From an uncultured Lachnospira sp. (lineage in GTDB: Bacteria > Bacillota > Clostridia > Lachnospirales > Lachnospiraceae): a stretch of 64,000 nucleotides of DNA. Made by a program: the position numbers and the translations under genes. Positions 62,025-64,000 of the stretch are shown here, piece after piece. A model generated the notes under the pieces. It did not search any database, was not told the origin of the DNA, and saw only the letters and a list, made by a program, of their open reading frames with translations. Positions within the stretch are counted from its first letter, which is position 1, and each line of letters opens with the position of its first letter. The stretch spans positions 1 to 64,000 of the forward strand of contig CAKRIN010000011.1 of NCBI GenBank assembly GCA_934343805.1, in the 5' to 3' direction.

Positions 62025-64000
62025 TTAAGGCCGTTTAACAGTTGCTTTAGTATTTGGTTCGTTTTCAGATGCTGCTTTAGTTGTTGCAGTGCTTGTTGTA
62101 CCGGAAGTATTGTTTTCCTTAGTTGCAGCTGTGGTTGCCTGGCTGGTACTATTTCCTGTTGTAGGAGTGGTTGTACCTGGCTTTGCATTGTTGTGCAAAG
62201 TACATAGCTTAGATAACTGTTCATCAGTTATTGTATAGTCAGCATCCCATGTCTTAAATTCTGAATCACCGCCAAGCTGGCTTGTTGCAGCAGCTTTTTT
62301 AACCATTATCTTAGTGGTTGTGTTAGGGCAGCCTGAGGTGGCAATATTTCCAGAGTCATTACAGAAAGTTACTTTTGTATGTGTTGTACAATACTCAGTA
62401 GGAACTGTATCTTCTGAGAAATATTCAGTAATGATACAGTTGCCTGATGGATCATTATCACACAGACCTTCGACAGGAAGTAATCCTGACTTAGAGCAGA
62501 CAGAAGCTTCTACAATTCCTGAAGGCTGCTCATATGATCCTGTCTCAAGACCAAGATTTGAATCAATCTGCTGCATTATTACTCTCCACAGATAACTATG
62601 GTTGACAACTCCGCCTAAAGCTCTTGAGTTATCATCATAACCAACCCATATCGCTCCTGTGTAATAAGGTGTAAATCCACAGAACCATCTGTCGCTGTCG
62701 TACTGTGTTGTACCAGTCTTACCTGCAACCGGCTGGTTAGAAAAACCTGCTGCAACAGCTGTACCTGATGTTACTACAGAACGGAGTCCCTGAATTAAAA
62801 GCCAGTCAGATGTTTCCTTAAGAACTCTGTGTGTTTCAGGAACAGAATTGTCAATAATCACATTTCCTTCAGAATCAAGAACCTTAGTGTAGTACACTGG
62901 TTTTGTATATACGCCTTTATTAGCAATTGCTGCATAAGCTGCACACATATCAATGTTAGAAACACCTCTTGTCATACCACCAAGTGCAAGGGATTGTACA
63001 ACATCATGAGAACCATTGATTGCGTTCTTAGGTGAAACAAGTGTTGAAAGTCCGAACTTCTCAAGATAATTATAACCAACCTGAGGCGTTATTGCAGTGA
63101 GAACCTTTACGGCAGGTACGTTCTGTGAAATAGTAAGTGCCTGCTTTAATGTAATTAATCCACGGTATTCACCTTTGGTATAGTTAGTTACAAGCTTGGC
63201 ATCTGTTCCACTATAATAATATGGAGCATCATCAATTGCAGATGCAAGAGTGAATGTTCCAAGATCAAGAGCAGGTCCGTAAGCAACAAGAGGCTTAATA
63301 CTTGAACCAGGCTGTCTTGTTACATCATTAGATGCTCTGTTGAGGCTTCGGTTAAGTGTTTTATCACCACGACCTCCAACCATGACTTTAACCTGTCCTG
63401 TAGACTGTTCAATGATTGAAAATGAAACCTGTGGCTGAATCGTATAACTGAGATTTTCCGAAATCACTTCGCCACCATCAGCAAGCATAGCTTCTTTATA
63501 AGCATCAACATATCCCTGGGCGGCATCCTCATCTGTCATTGTAAGATTGAAACTGGTATTTCCCTGTGTCTTGTTATACCAGTTAAGCATAGTGTTGTGA
63601 GAGTAATAAGAGTATGTGCCATCTTTTTCTTTTACGGAAAGAGAATAGTTGATTGAAAAATGAGTGTTATCATTATAATTATCAAGATTATTGATCACAT
63701 CATCAGCAACTTCCTGCATCATTGTATCCTGGGTTGAATATACCTGAAGACCACCACGATAAATCATATTGGTAGCCTGTGCTTCGGTATAACCCTTCTG
63801 AGTCATAAGATCATTGGTAAGCTGGTTGATGAGCTCATCTACAAAGTACGAATAAGTAGTGGAACTTGTTCCTGCCAGTTCAATGCCTTCGAGTCTTGCG
63901 TACACATCATCATTGATAGCTGTATCATATTCTTCCTGTGTTATATATCCCTGATCCTTCATGTTATAAAGAACCTGACTCTGTCTGTCTCTGTTTCTTT
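62025..64000 (-). CDS. Class A penicillin-binding protein (PBP1A-type), 5' part outside the window
   Basis: The frame stays open to the right edge, with R-N-R-D-R-Q-S-Q-V-L-Y-N preceding an internal Met at 63962, so the transglycosylase domain lies mostly beyond 64000. The visible part has the inter-domain linker and the transpeptidase: S-x-x-K in RQPGSSIKPLVAYG, S-x-N as TISQNVPAVK, and K-T-G in VAGKTGTTQYDSDRW. A later Cys-containing segment (CSKSGLLPVEGLCDND) and a Thr/Ser/Ala-rich low-complexity tail ending TKATVKRP follow. It polymerises and cross-links peptidoglycan outside the membrane. Convergent with the spoVA operon; no sporulation link is evident. Confidence 0.95.
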   Translation of the reverse strand, partial: RNRDRQSQVLYNMKDQGYITQEEYDTAINDDVYARLEGIELAGTSSTTYSYFVDELINQLTNDLMTQKGYTEAQATNMIYRGGLQVYSTQDTMMQEVADDVINNLDNYNDNTHFSINYSLSVKEKDGTYSYYSHNTMLNWYNKTQGNTSFNLTMTDEDAAQGYVDAYKEAMLADGGEVISENLSYTIQPQVSFSIIEQSTGQVKVMVGGRGDKTLNRSLNRASNDVTRQPGSSIKPLVAYGPALDLGTFTLASAIDDAPYYYSGTDAKLVTNYTKGEYRGLITLKQALTISQNVPAVKVLTAITPQVGYNYLEKFGLSTLVSPKNAINGSHDVVQSLALGGMTRGVSNIDMCAAYAAIANKGVYTKPVYYTKVLDSEGNVIIDNSVPETHRVLKETSDWLLIQGLRSVVTSGTAVAAGFSNQPVAGKTGTTQYDSDRWFCGFTPYYTGAIWVGYDDNSRALGGVVNHSYLWRVIMQQIDSNLGLETGSYEQPSGIVEASVCSKSGLLPVEGLCDNDPSGNCIITEYFSEDTVPTEYCTTHTKVTFCNDSGNIATSGCPNTTTKIMVKKAAATSQLGGDSEFKTWDADYTITDEQLSKLCTLHNNAKPGTTTPTTGNSTSQATTAATKENNTSGTTSTATTKAASENEPNTKATVKRP

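Overview
The window looks like the chromosome of a low-GC, anaerobic, spore-forming, motile gut Firmicute, most likely a Lachnospiraceae member (Lachnospira/Roseburia-like; inferred from memory of family sequences, no search was run). The signs are a spoIIA-sigF-spoVA sporulation operon, clostridial 2-hydroxyacyl-CoA dehydratase-type enzymes, two chemoreceptors, a bile-salt-hydrolase family protein, a GH140-like pectin enzyme, strong AGGAGG ribosome sites, and AT-rich intergenic DNA with many hairpin-T terminators.

Layout. 1-3750 is an eroded accessory stretch: a frameshifted gene tail, a GNAT acetyltransferase, an arsenic operon (arsR, acr3 broken by deletions, DUF5714 protein, arsC), a likely remnant of a conjugative-element membrane protein, and a lipoprotein. 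4012-9778 holds a zinc-ribbon/TPR/TIR protein, an MmcQ-alkyltransferase fusion, an unknown protein behind a structured GC-rich leader, and the GH140-like hydrolase. 9858-15138 is the most interesting block: a tight operon of a CooC-like ATPase, two 2-hydroxyacyl-CoA dehydratase-like subunits, their activator ATPase, a small membrane protein and an acetyl-CoA-synthase-beta-like cysteine protein. 15249-25185 has two chemoreceptors around fused relics of FeoA/GGDEF/EAL genes, a Lon-like AAA+ ATPase without protease domain, the bile salt hydrolase homologue, and an APC permease-Rid-ornithine-cyclodeaminase-like operon. 25354-33753 carries a lipoprotein plus hybrid kinase sensory pair, then a phosphate operon (Na/Pi cotransporter-PhoU, PhoP, PhoR) preceded by 11-bp-spaced TTTACA boxes.

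33911-43616 is housekeeping: Ig-like and membrane proteins, cdaA-cdaR (c-di-AMP), HPr, phosphoglucomutase, HtrA, ClpX. 43689-50152 has an S8 peptidase, a HAD hydrolase, the CpsB-Wzz-CpsD exopolysaccharide phosphoregulatory set and a convergent LCP ligase. 50531-56420 has glutamate dehydrogenase, an unknown coiled-coil protein, FolC, a 47-residue conserved-looking gene and a zinc-ribbon/TPR protein. 56504-61967 is the sporulation operon spoIIAA-spoIIAB-sigF-spoVAA-AB-AC-(methyltransferase)-spoVAD-spoVAE, followed by a convergent class A penicillin-binding protein that runs off the right edge.

Themes. (1) Several loci show in-place decay by internal deletion, leaving short chimeric reading frames. 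(2) The CooC/dehydratase/ACS-like operon is the best candidate for an undescribed metalloenzyme system. (3) No CRISPR array, tRNA, rRNA, intact insertion sequence or obvious riboswitch was seen. Motif positions were counted by eye; family assignments rest on recognition of motifs, not on database searches.
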